This document shows, in pieces, positions 1 to 6,993 of a DNA stretch of 18,551 nt (its first letter is position 1; every line of letters begins with the position of its first letter). Under the pieces are notes generated by a model that searched no databases, was not told the DNA's origin, and saw nothing but the letters and a program-made list of their open reading frames with translations. A program made the translations under genes and the position numbers. This stretch comes from CAIPFQ01 sp035480615. Lineage in GTDB: Bacteria; Chlamydiota; Chlamydiia; Chlamydiales; SM23-39. The stretch is from the NCBI GenBank assembly GCA_035480615.1, contig DATIHO010000032.1:1-18551 (forward strand), given 5' to 3'.

Positions 1-107
1 TGCGGGGGTTGTATACGAAGTTTGATACTACCCCCGCAAAAAGAACCAAAAATCGGCTCAAAAGAACCCCAAAATCGACAGAAGCTGAGTTTTAGGACAG
101 CTTCTTA
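1..107. repeat. Right part of long palindromic repeat, cut by window edge
   Basis: These 107 bases match 12801-12907 of the full repeat copy position for position, with about six differences by eye. They start with the GC-rich stem TGCGGGGG, the 22-nt loop and CCCCCGCA, and end in GGACAGCTTCTTA. The left arm lies outside the window. Five of the differences cluster at positions 80-88 and the sixth is at 106. The copy lies 3' of the minus-strand gene at 217-489, with the hairpin at 171-201 in between. It is probably a non-autonomous mobile repeat (MITE or REP-like); no coding capacity is visible. Confidence 0.85.
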
Positions 108-170
108 TACCCGAAGGGATTCAAAAGTTGGCCTTTGGGCGGGATTGAAAGCTGCCGCGGTTTGCCGATC

Positions 171-201
171 GTGAAAGGGATTGTATTACTATCCCTTTCA
201 C
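171..201 (-). terminator. Perfect 11-bp hairpin after the small orphan gene
   Basis: GTGAAAGGGAT at 171-181 is the exact reverse complement of ATCCCTTTCAC at 191-201, around a 9-nt loop. It begins 16 nt beyond the stop codon of the minus-strand gene at 217-489, where a terminator is expected. No clear T-run follows on the minus strand, so it may be an atypical terminator or an mRNA-stabilising hairpin. The rest of 108-216 shows nothing recognisable. Confidence 0.5.
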
Positions 202-216
202 GCTGCTCAAATGGTA

Positions 217-489
217 CTATTTGTTGCTATTGGTATTATTCTGGGGAAGGAAATAAGGAGCAGCATTCTCGCGAAATAAACTAACAACAATTTGGTTATA
301 GTGATCTTCCAAAATGGAAAGGGGATATGGATCACTCGGACTGTTTGGGCGGGGGATGTATTCCCGATCCCTATATCGCATCCCAGCAGGGAGGGAGGAC
401 GATTGAGTATCCAGACTAGAAACATCCGAGGACGATTGATTATCCGTATTATAATTATATGGATTATTAAAGTTATTTATTGATGACAT
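217..489 (-). CDS. Small Asn/Ser-rich orphan protein, possible secreted effector
   Basis: I do not recognise this 90-residue protein. I place the start at the ATG at 489 because AGGAG lies 6 nt upstream (496-500). An in-frame TTG at 495 directly abuts that site and is a poor start. The first 35 residues are rich in Asn, Ser, Tyr and Gln, with a Pro/Arg-rich middle (REYIPRPNSPSDPYP) and a short, more hydrophobic segment (NQIVVSLF). There is no membrane helix and no classical signal peptide. A polar, Ser-rich, disordered N-terminus is typical of chlamydial type III secreted proteins, but that is only suggestive. The gene has a good promoter of its own (535-563) and a hairpin after the stop, so it looks like a single-gene unit downstream of spoIID. 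Overlapping reading frames lack these signals. Confidence 0.6.
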   Translation of the reverse strand: MSSINNFNNPYNYNTDNQSSSDVSSLDTQSSSLPAGMRYRDREYIPRPNSPSDPYPLSILEDHYNQIVVSLFRENAAPYFLPQNNTNSNK

Positions 490-534
490 ATACAACTCCT
501 AATTTTGTATGGTTTATTATGTGACATGGTTTTA

Positions 535-563
535 AGTATATAAATAAAAAGTTATTTTTGCAA
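535..563 (-). promoter_or_regulatory. Promoter for the small orphan gene
   Basis: On the minus strand TTGCAA (558-563) and TATACT (535-540) are separated by exactly 17 nt and resemble the sigma-70/sigma-66 consensus. Transcription would start near 528, leaving about 40 nt of leader before the ATG at 489, with the ribosome-binding site AGGAG at 496-500. The promoter lies between the spoIID stop codon and the orphan gene, so the orphan can be expressed independently of the ruvB-spoIID unit. Confidence 0.6.
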
Positions 564-584
564 CATAATTTTATCCCCCAGTCG

Positions 585-1760
585 CTAATCTGGCAGCGCA
601 TTCAAATTATATAAAGAGGCCTCAGGAAAAAATTTTGCCAGAATTTTGACCGCATTTTCTCCATTTTGAGCAAGGGCGGAAGCTGAATAGAGGCAAAGCC
701 CTACTCCATGACCTTTTCCAAAGCCGGTGAATTGGACAGAATCTTCCTTCAACGACACAGTGAAATCGGAACTAAGAAGATGGGTGGCCCCAAGCAAATT
801 TTGCAAAGTCAAAAAGTCAATATCGTGAGTCTCTTCTGCATCTTTGATTCTCAAGCCATACGCCTTGTTGGAAGGCGCATCGGTAAAGACTTCCATCGAT
901 TTAATTTGAGCAATTTCAAGCATCCTTGCAAATGATTTTTTTGAAATTTGGTAAGTCCATTTGGTATCTTGCCGGGTTAGAGCCGCGTGAGGGGCGTCTA
1001 CGCCTTTATCGAGAACATCCGTATTCACCCTAAACACGGTGTCATAACGAGCTGTTTTCCCTGCGCAATGTTCCGTCCAGGTAGCAGGAAAAGGGAGGAG
1101 CCTGTCGTCTCTTGGATGGACGAGAATTAAATGACGGGTTGTGTTTGCAGCGCGGAGGGCCGGAGAATTCGAGGCAATCAGAGCGCTTCCAGAATATTTG
1201 TTAAACGAACCCAGAATATGCCAATGACTCAAAGGATTATTCAGAGCATGATAATACGCATTCGTCCGGATGAGAATTGCCAAAGACGCCATCACTTCCG
1301 GTTCCAAAGGCGTTGAGAACTGAGTGGCAAGTACCGATTGCACATAGGATTCAATATCGATATCGTTGACAACATTGATCATCCCTGTAACTCCAAAAAT
1401 CGCCATAGACCCGCTATATTGGATTCCATTTACGAAAATAGATGAATGAGCGCCGCGCGGCTGAATATAAATTTGATGGATTCCTGGAAATTCTTCTCCC
1501 CATTTCAGCCCATTTTCCGTTTCGCGGATGATGAACCGCTTTCCAAGCAGGCCGGAAGAGATCCGACTGCCATCTTGAGGGTTGAAAAGATTGTACGAAC
1601 CTTTGACTTCAATCAATGCTTCAGTGATCTCTTTTTCAAGAAGGACTTGGATATTTCTCGGTGCGATGGGCGCGGCGATTCTTTCAAAAGAATCATCGTC
1701 GGAATAAAGGATGCCGGCGTAAATAAAAACTGCGGCAAGTAAAATGTTATATGACTTCAT
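585..1760 (-). CDS. spoIID: SpoIID/LytB-domain peptidoglycan lytic transglycosylase
   Basis: SpoIID-family enzymes cleave glycan strands of peptidoglycan lacking stem peptides. In chlamydiae a SpoIID homologue is known to act at the division septum. I prefer the ATG at 1760 (391 aa) to the one at 1772, because GGAG lies 6 nt before it and the protein then starts with a clean signal peptide (MKSYNILLAAVFIYAG). Residues near 100-365 form the SpoIID domain. The segment PLEPEV (about 151-156) carries the probable catalytic Glu and is followed by SLAILIRTNAYYHA, matching the family's 'L.AQAVAARTYA' helix. TEHCAGKT (about 230-237) corresponds to the CGGxT loop. GFGKGHGVGLCLY (about 346-358) is the C-terminal G.GHGVG signature. 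The start overlaps the ruvB stop by 14 nt, so the two are probably translationally coupled. Family assignment is firm; septal action here is inferred. Confidence 0.88.
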   Translation of the reverse strand: MKSYNILLAAVFIYAGILYSDDDSFERIAAPIAPRNIQVLLEKEITEALIEVKGSYNLFNPQDGSRISSGLLGKRFIIRETENGLKWGEEFPGIHQIYIQPRGAHSSIFVNGIQYSGSMAIFGVTGMINVVNDIDIESYVQSVLATQFSTPLEPEVMASLAILIRTNAYYHALNNPLSHWHILGSFNKYSGSALIASNSPALRAANTTRHLILVHPRDDRLLPFPATWTEHCAGKTARYDTVFRVNTDVLDKGVDAPHAALTRQDTKWTYQISKKSFARMLEIAQIKSMEVFTDAPSNKAYGLRIKDAEETHDIDFLTLQNLLGATHLLSSDFTVSLKEDSVQFTGFGKGHGVGLCLYSASALAQNGENAVKILAKFFPEASLYNLNALPD

Positions 1761-2826
1761 AGTAATCTCCATTTGCGAGTCTGGAAGGTTGTTTTATACC
1801 AGGAGGTAGTTTCTTACGGCCGATATGTTCGTATGCAAGATCAGTGGCTTCTCTCCCGCGCGGCGTTCTTTTAATCAGTCCTTGCAAAATGAGAAAAGGC
1901 TCGTAAACTTCTTCTAGCGTATGAGCCTCCTCGCCAACCGCTGCGGCTAAAGTATTCAGACCAACCGGCCCTCCATTATGATGATCTATCATAACAATAA
2001 GAATTTTTTTGTCCATTTCATCCAACCCTTTTTCATCGATTGCAAGCATTTGGAGGGCCTCTTCCGCGAAAGCATGGTCCACCAATTGAGTGTTTTTAAT
2101 CTGAGCATAGTCCCGTACCCAGCGCAACAGGTTGTTTGCAATCCTTGGAGTGCCGCGAGAGCGTTGAGCGATTGCAAACAGGGCTTCAGAACTTAATTGA
2201 AGATTGAAAAGAATAGCTGTCCGATGGATGATTTTAGAAAGAGCGATGTGATCGTAGTAATCCAGTCTCAATGAGATCAAAAAGCGGGAACGCATAGGCG
2301 CACTCAAAAGACCAGATCGGGTGGTTGCGCCAACCAAACTAAATGGCTTGAGTTTGACTTGGACAGAGCGGGCATTGGGTCCTGAATCGATCATCAAATC
2401 AAGTGAAAAATCTTCCATAGCTGAATATAAATATTCTTCAGCAATTTTGGAGAGGCGATGAATCTCATCGATGAACAAAATATCTCCCTGTTTCAGATGA
2501 GTTAAAAGACCGGCTAAATCTCCAGCTTTTTCGATAGCGGGTCCTGAAGTGACGAAAAGTTGCGTCCCCATGGATTTAGCGATAATATGGGCTAAAGTGG
2601 TTTTTCCAAGACCTGGAGGGCCTGAAAAAAGACAGTGGCCCAGTGCTTCTTTGCGCGATTTCGCAGCGCTGATAAACACTTCAAGCCTTTCACATACTGA
2701 TTCTTGACCGACAAACTCGGGGAGAGTTTGCGGCCTGAGCGGAATTTCAAATGGTTCGTCAGCTTGCGTCCAGGAAGATTCAATATAAGGTTTTGACACA
2801 TTATAAAACCATAGCAGGAATATCAT
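1747..2826 (-). CDS. ruvB: Holliday junction branch-migration helicase RuvB
   Basis: RuvB is the hexameric AAA+ motor that, with RuvA, drives branch migration of Holliday junctions before RuvC cleavage. The sequence shows Walker A GPPGLGKTT (69-77), Walker B ILFIDEIHRL (from 116), sensor-1 GATTRSG (166-172) and the arginine-finger region SAPMRSRF (175-182). The C-terminal winged-helix domain is intact, including GGPVGLNTLA and the family-typical ending RTPRGREATDLAYEHIG. At 359 aa it is slightly longer than most RuvB proteins (about 335-350). The extra N-terminal residues have no obvious ribosome-binding site, so a start further in, for example the GTG at 2799, is possible. It is divergent from dcd across a 26-bp spacer and is followed by overlapping spoIID. 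Confidence 0.96.
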   Translation of the reverse strand: MIFLLWFYNVSKPYIESSWTQADEPFEIPLRPQTLPEFVGQESVCERLEVFISAAKSRKEALGHCLFSGPPGLGKTTLAHIIAKSMGTQLFVTSGPAIEKAGDLAGLLTHLKQGDILFIDEIHRLSKIAEEYLYSAMEDFSLDLMIDSGPNARSVQVKLKPFSLVGATTRSGLLSAPMRSRFLISLRLDYYDHIALSKIIHRTAILFNLQLSSEALFAIAQRSRGTPRIANNLLRWVRDYAQIKNTQLVDHAFAEEALQMLAIDEKGLDEMDKKILIVMIDHHNGGPVGLNTLAAAVGEEAHTLEEVYEPFLILQGLIKRTPRGREATDLAYEHIGRKKLPPGIKQPSRLANGDYYEVI

Positions 2827-2852
2827 TTCTTATGCTATAGTGATCTAAAGTT

Positions 2853-3419
2853 ATGAGTTTGCGTTCCGATCGTTGGATCCGCCAGATGGCTCTTGAGCAT
2901 AAGATGATAGAGCCTTTTTCCGATACCCAAGTCCGTGAAGAGGGTGGAAAAAAATTAGTCAGCTACGGTTTATCGAGCTACGGCTATGATTTGAGAGTGG
3001 CTCAAGAATTTAAAGTGTTTACCAACATTTACAATTCTATTGTAGACCCAAAGCAATTTCGATCTGACTCTTTTGTCGATATTCAGGGAGATCATTGTAT
3101 GATTCCTCCCAATTCTTTTGCCCTTGCCCGGAGTATAGAGTATTTTCGCATCCCCAGAAATGTGCTTACTTTATGTATTGGCAAATCGACCTATGCCCGA
3201 TGCGGCATCATTGTAAACGTCACTCCTTTTGAGCCGGAATGGGAAGGTTTTGTAACGCTTGAAATTTCCAATACCACTCCGCTGCCTGCAAAAATCTATG
3301 CAGGGGAGGGGCTTGCCCAAGTGTTATTTTTTGTGGCCGAAGAAGTATGTGAAACTTCTTATGCTGACAGGAAAGGCAAGTATATGAGACAAATGGAAAT
3401 TACTTGTCCTTCAATTTGA
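2853..3419 (+). CDS. dcd: dCTP deaminase
   Basis: The enzyme deaminates dCTP to dUTP, feeding dUMP and dTMP synthesis in the cytoplasm. The 188-aa length is standard. The N-terminus MSLRSDRWIR is a typical Dcd start. The core GKSTYARCGIIVNV (110-123) and PFEPEWEGFVTLEISN (125-140) carries the catalytic glutamate (E137, equivalent to E138 in E. coli). The QVLFF strand and the final ADRKGKYMRQ nucleotide-binding tail are present. The ribosome-binding site is weak (AAAG). TATAGT at 2836-2841 in the 26-bp spacer could be a -10 element, but I see no convincing -35. It is the first gene of a plus-strand series that includes an FtsB-like protein and two CBS proteins. Confidence 0.96.
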   Translation: MSLRSDRWIRQMALEHKMIEPFSDTQVREEGGKKLVSYGLSSYGYDLRVAQEFKVFTNIYNSIVDPKQFRSDSFVDIQGDHCMIPPNSFALARSIEYFRIPRNVLTLCIGKSTYARCGIIVNVTPFEPEWEGFVTLEISNTTPLPAKIYAGEGLAQVLFFVAEEVCETSYADRKGKYMRQMEITCPSI

Positions 3420-3476
3420 ATCACTTTACACTCCCCCGGATACTCCTCTGGCCACAAAATCAAACATCAAGATAAT

Positions 3477-3767
3477 ATGCGAAAAATGCGCAGATCCTGG
3501 TTCATCCAATGGTGGTGGGTAATCTTATTTTCTTTTGTTGTAATATCCATCTATTTTCATAATATTCAAAATAAAAAATCCAGTTTGAGAGCATTATCTT
3601 TTCGCCTGGATAAGATGCATCTGGAGAAAGCGATCGTTATGCAAGAAAGGGAGACGTTTCTCAGGCAAATTGCATCGCAAAGCGATCCAAGTTGGATTGA
3701 AATGATCTTGATGCGCGATCTCGGAATGGTTCCTGAAGGATGGATTAAGGTTCACTTCACCAAATGA
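3477..3767 (+). CDS. FtsB/DivIC-like bitopic coiled-coil membrane protein
   Basis: This 96-aa protein has a basic N-terminus (MRKMRRS), one transmembrane helix (about 9-27), a probable coiled coil (about 35-66) and a C-terminal motif, DPSWIEMILMRDLGMVPEG (70-88). That layout and the 'DP.(Y/W)IE......LG.V.PG' ending are characteristic of the septum-formation-initiator family (FtsB/DivIC), which scaffold FtsQ and FtsL outside the membrane during septal peptidoglycan synthesis. I infer this role from architecture and motif only. In Chlamydia the gene after dcd is, as I recall, annotated hypothetical. It begins 57 nt after dcd and its stop overlaps the ATG of the next gene (ATGA). Any small coiled-coil anchor remains an alternative. 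Confidence 0.75.
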   Translation: MRKMRRSWFIQWWWVILFSFVVISIYFHNIQNKKSSLRALSFRLDKMHLEKAIVMQERETFLRQIASQSDPSWIEMILMRDLGMVPEGWIKVHFTK

Positions 3768-4999
3768 TGGTTCTTTTTCTTGCCCTTTTGATTGTGTTTC
3801 TTTTTTTTTCGGCCTATTGCTCCGCTTCGGAAACAGCTCTTTTTTCTCTTTCTCCCTTAACTCTGAAGATCTATCAATCGAGTAAAGATCCCAAAAAAAT
3901 AGCCATCGCAAAAATAATGAAACATCCCAGGGATCTTCTTGTCACAATTTTAATGTTCAATGTTTTTTTTAATCTCTTGATCCAAAATGTGGTTTCCAGC
4001 CTTTTTAATCCTTTCGGCCTGTGGATTTTAAAAGTCGGTATCCCGCTTATCCTCACTTTGATTTTTTGTGAAGTGTTGCCCAAATCCTACGCAATTACAA
4101 ATAACATGTCAGTTGCGATGCATACAGCACGTTTTATTGAAGCTGTAACTCGCATTGCTGCTCCCATTCAAAAACCTTTGACTAAAGCCACGAACTGGAT
4201 TTCCCGATTTTTATTTTTCTTCTTTCGTAAAGAACAAGAAATTTCGGTCAATGAACTCAGGCATGTACTCAGCACTTCGGAAGAATCGGGAATTTTGCTT
4301 CCAAAAGAATGCAAATTAATGAATGGCATATTGGACTTACAATATTCCACCGTCAAAGAACGGATGCGACCGCGCGAAGAAATCATTTTTTACTCGATTC
4401 ATGAGCCTCTTGATACATTAGTCCATCTCTTTGTGGATTCTGAAATTACCCGTATTCCCATTTGCGATGATAATTTGGATCATTTACTTGGAATTCTCTC
4501 AACAAAACGTTTCTTTTTTAAACAAAACAAAATTAAAAAACCCACCGATCTCATTTCAATTTTAAAAAAACCCACATATGTCCCAGAATCCATTCAATGT
4601 TGGAGTTTGCTTCTCAGCTTGAGAGAAAAAGAAGAAAGCATCGGCATTGTAGTGGATGAATATGACTCGATTTCAGGGCTTATTTCGCAAGAAGATTTGA
4701 TCGAAACTGTCGTAGGGGAAATTGCCGACAAGCGGGATATTAAAAGCCATTATACCCGTTCAACCGAAGATGTGATCATTGCTAGTGGAAAGTTGGAATT
4801 ATCTGAATTTCGTGAAATTTTTGGCGCTTCTTTAAAATCGCAGGACAATATAGCGACCTTAGGGGGATGGCTTATCGAACAACTTGGGGATATTCCACGG
4901 GTTGGGACGAAATATGCCAATGAGCAATTTCTATTTTATATTCTCGCTGCCGACCCAAATCGGATTCGACGCGTCTATGTAAGAAGGCTGAGAAAATGA
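3764..4999 (+). CDS. DUF21/CNNM-CBS membrane protein (TlyC/CorC-like), first paralogue
   Basis: Three parts are visible in 411 aa. An N-terminal DUF21 (CNNM) domain of about three membrane helices contains FFSAYCSASETALFSLSP (14-31) and the conserved CEVLPKSYA (102-110). A pair of CBS domains follows (about 201-253 and 269-322, starting at MRPREEI and ending in GIVVDEYDSISGLISQEDLIE). A C-terminal CorC/HlyC-associated domain spans about 335-410. Relatives are linked to Mg2+ or Co2+ transport or efflux; the older name 'hemolysin TlyC' is misleading. The start overlaps the preceding stop by 4 nt, with tandem ATGs at 3764 and 3767, and its own stop overlaps the next start. The substrate is not determined by the sequence. 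Confidence 0.9.
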   Translation: MMVLFLALLIVFLFFSAYCSASETALFSLSPLTLKIYQSSKDPKKIAIAKIMKHPRDLLVTILMFNVFFNLLIQNVVSSLFNPFGLWILKVGIPLILTLIFCEVLPKSYAITNNMSVAMHTARFIEAVTRIAAPIQKPLTKATNWISRFLFFFFRKEQEISVNELRHVLSTSEESGILLPKECKLMNGILDLQYSTVKERMRPREEIIFYSIHEPLDTLVHLFVDSEITRIPICDDNLDHLLGILSTKRFFFKQNKIKKPTDLISILKKPTYVPESIQCWSLLLSLREKEESIGIVVDEYDSISGLISQEDLIETVVGEIADKRDIKSHYTRSTEDVIIASGKLELSEFREIFGASLKSQDNIATLGGWLIEQLGDIPRVGTKYANEQFLFYILAADPNRIRRVYVRRLRK

Positions 5000-6225
5000 A
5001 CGGCGCTTGGGTCTCTTTTCTTTGCTATACCGTCATTGCCATTGCCATTCAAGGCGTTTTTGCCCTGTTTGAAATGGCTTGCATTTCATTTAGCAAAGTG
5101 CGCCTTCAATATTATGTAAGTCTGGGTAAAAAAAGAGCCATTTGGATGCAGCATCTTTTAAATCGGCCATCCCGCCTTTTTGGCACTACTTTAATTGGGA
5201 TCAATGCAGCTCTTCAAATTGGATCAGAATACGCCCGCGAATTTTATGCATCGATCCATTTGAATCCCGATTGGTCTCCGCTGACACAAGTTCTTCTTGT
5301 CGTAATTTTCGCAGAACTCGCTCCTCTGTTTGCCGCTCGCCGTCATCCGGAACAAGTGGTCATGGCTTTAATCCCTTTCATGGCTGCCCTGGCCAAGGTC
5401 TTATCTCCTATCATCTGGGTTTTCAATGCTTTATCTCATCTCATGCATCGGCTTATGAAACAGCCTGTTGATGCTCCACTTTTTTTATCTCGGGAGGAGG
5501 TAAAAATGGCATTCGAAGAGAAGGAAAAAGGGGAGGAAGATGAATTCAATCAAGCCGCTGCGAGAATTTTTCAATTGAAAACCCGCACGGTCGGCGCCAT
5601 TATGACCCCTTTAGCACGAATTCAAATGGCTCCGACTACTGCGATCAGATCTGACATCGATCACCTTTTAAAGGTTCATTATGTTCCTTTTATCCCGATC
5701 TATCATCATGTAGCTCATAATGTTGTAGGAATTGTTTATTTGAGGGATTTGCTGAAGATGGATGAAGAGAGAAGAGTCGTGGACGCTGCCAGATCGCCAT
5801 GGTTTGTAAGCCAGGATGCTTCGATTCTCGACATCTTGGATCAATTTCGGAGTAATAACCAAAGTGTGGCAGTCATCCTCGATCCTTCCGGCGCATCTTT
5901 TGGTCTTGTAAGCTTAGATGAAATCCTTGCGCAGATCTTTGGACCTGAGGCTGCATCCGCTCCGGCGACAACCTCTTTTCTCCATATCGAACGGACTTTA
6001 TCCGGAGAAATGGAAATTGCTGCTTTCAACCGGGAATTTCAATCCCATCTTCCTCATGCAGACAAGGAAACGTTGAGTGATTTAATTGTGAAAAGCATCG
6101 ACCATTATCCTGCGATTGGAGAAACAGTGAAAATCGGCCCGTATCTTTTTACAGTTATTGAACCAAAGATACGAGGAGTAAAAATTTTACGGGTCGATTC
6201 TATTAGACCTTTTTCAAACCCTTAG
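4996..6225 (+). CDS. DUF21/CNNM-CBS membrane protein, second paralogue
   Basis: This 409-aa protein has the same architecture as its upstream neighbour but is strongly diverged. The DUF21 membrane domain spans about 1-150 (FALFEMACISFSKVRL; FAELAPLFAARRHP replaces the usual E..PK). CBS repeats span about 200-315, from VGAIMTPLARI to GLVSLDEIL. A C-terminal CorC/HlyC-associated domain follows (about 330-405). It probably works with its paralogue, either as a heteromer or on a related cation. The start overlaps the previous stop (ATGA). The TAG stop codon lies inside the short palindromic repeat at 6222-6251, so the native C-terminus may have been set by repeat insertion. The tandem pair matches what I recall of the Chlamydia genome. 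Confidence 0.88.
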   Translation: MNGAWVSFLCYTVIAIAIQGVFALFEMACISFSKVRLQYYVSLGKKRAIWMQHLLNRPSRLFGTTLIGINAALQIGSEYAREFYASIHLNPDWSPLTQVLLVVIFAELAPLFAARRHPEQVVMALIPFMAALAKVLSPIIWVFNALSHLMHRLMKQPVDAPLFLSREEVKMAFEEKEKGEEDEFNQAAARIFQLKTRTVGAIMTPLARIQMAPTTAIRSDIDHLLKVHYVPFIPIYHHVAHNVVGIVYLRDLLKMDEERRVVDAARSPWFVSQDASILDILDQFRSNNQSVAVILDPSGASFGLVSLDEILAQIFGPEAASAPATTSFLHIERTLSGEMEIAAFNREFQSHLPHADKETLSDLIVKSIDHYPAIGETVKIGPYLFTVIEPKIRGVKILRVDSIRPFSNP

Positions 6226-6251
6226 AAGCTAAAGTTTAAGACAGCTTCTTA
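6222..6251. repeat. Short palindromic repeat between convergent genes
   Basis: TTAGAAGCT and AGCTTCTTA form an imperfect inverted repeat around a 12-nt centre (AAAGTTTAAGAC). It matches the terminal module of the long repeat, in the same orientation as the right end at 79-107. It fills nearly all of the 31-bp space between two convergent genes, giving the TAG stop of the upstream gene (6223-6225) and ending 5 nt before the other stop (6257). The flank GAGACT also follows the copy at 12672-12701. It may serve as a bidirectional terminator. Confidence 0.8.
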
Positions 6252-6256
6252 GAGAC

Positions 6257-6913
6257 TCAAAGGCAATGAAAAGAATGGAATACCAATTGAATGATTTGCT
6301 CTATACTGTCCATGATCGCTTGCAGATCGTTGATCACAGATTGGATTTCTGTGCCAATTGTTGTTGTCCTCAATTCGTCAATGTGCGCTCCAATTTGCTC
6401 TTTCAATTCTGAAAGATTTTTTTCAGAGAGCAAATTACTTGGCCTAACTTTCATGTTACAGTTATCGAGTTCGGCAATCAGGTTTCTTATTTTATCGATC
6501 AAATCTTTTTCCGGAAGAGCGGTCGATTCTGTGCCCGGCTCAAGAAGATGATCAATATTTTGGAGGTGCCCTTTGATTTGATTGGATAATTTTTGCAGCT
6601 CCCTACTTAGGAAAGCTTCAAAGGCCTTCACTGCTTCGATCGACCTACACGCGAAATCAGCCGATCGTTTCGGTGTTGTTATTTCGGGATTCTCGATCGC
6701 TCCCTCTGCCACTGATATGGCATGAATCGATGGAGGCGAGAGGCGCTTTGCTTCGATTTGACGTGCGCCTCTTGGTGTTTCCGCCCCCGCAATTATACCT
6801 GGAGCAATGAAATTTATTTTGTCTGATGGATTAGACATATGGGTTTGCGAATTTCCAGCAACGAATCTGGTGAATTCACTTGCCGCTGTATCGATTGCTG
6901 CGATTTCTTCCAT
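6257..6913 (-). CDS. Orphan helical/coiled-coil protein
   Basis: I do not recognise this 218-aa protein. The start is well supported: GAGG at 6919-6922 lies 5 nt before the ATG, with a possible promoter at 6928-6956. Residues 1-85 are low in order (Ala/Ile/Pro/Ser-rich, PGIIAGAETPRGARQIEA). Residues about 85-218 are strongly helical with heptad-like spacing (FEAFLSRELQKLSNQIKG, LSELKEQIGAHIDELR, INDLQAIMDSIEQIIQLV). There is no signal peptide or membrane helix. A disordered N-terminus followed by coiled coils fits chlamydial type III effectors or inclusion-associated proteins, but nothing specific supports that. It is separated from the nifS-like gene by 80 bp and convergent with the CBS gene. 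Confidence 0.7.
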   Translation of the reverse strand: MEEIAAIDTAASEFTRFVAGNSQTHMSNPSDKINFIAPGIIAGAETPRGARQIEAKRLSPPSIHAISVAEGAIENPEITTPKRSADFACRSIEAVKAFEAFLSRELQKLSNQIKGHLQNIDHLLEPGTESTALPEKDLIDKIRNLIAELDNCNMKVRPSNLLSEKNLSELKEQIGAHIDELRTTTIGTEIQSVINDLQAIMDSIEQIIQLVFHSFHCL

Positions 6914-6927
6914 ATCAACCTCAAATT

Positions 6928-6956
6928 ATTCTATAACAATATCTTAAAAAGACCAA
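6928..6956 (-). promoter_or_regulatory. Possible promoter for the coiled-coil orphan
   Basis: On the minus strand TTGGTC (6951-6956) and TAGAAT (6928-6933) are 17 nt apart. The -10 is one base off consensus and the -35 is weak. The spacer is AT-rich, and the ribosome-binding site GAGG follows at 6919-6922, which would give a very short leader. Confidence 0.4.
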
Positions 6957-6993
6957 TATATCATCCAGGTTGTTTTTTTTCTAGATATTTGAA

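Noticed and set aside
292..483. Plus-strand frame of 63 codons opposite the small orphan gene
   Set aside because: No ribosome-binding site, and composition looks like the antisense of the minus-strand gene, which has promoter, ribosome-binding site and hairpin.
2793..2798. TTGACA that looks like a perfect -35 before dcd
   Set aside because: It lies within the ruvB coding region, and no -10 occurs at 16-18 nt. The nearest good -10 (TATAGT, 2836) is 37 nt away.
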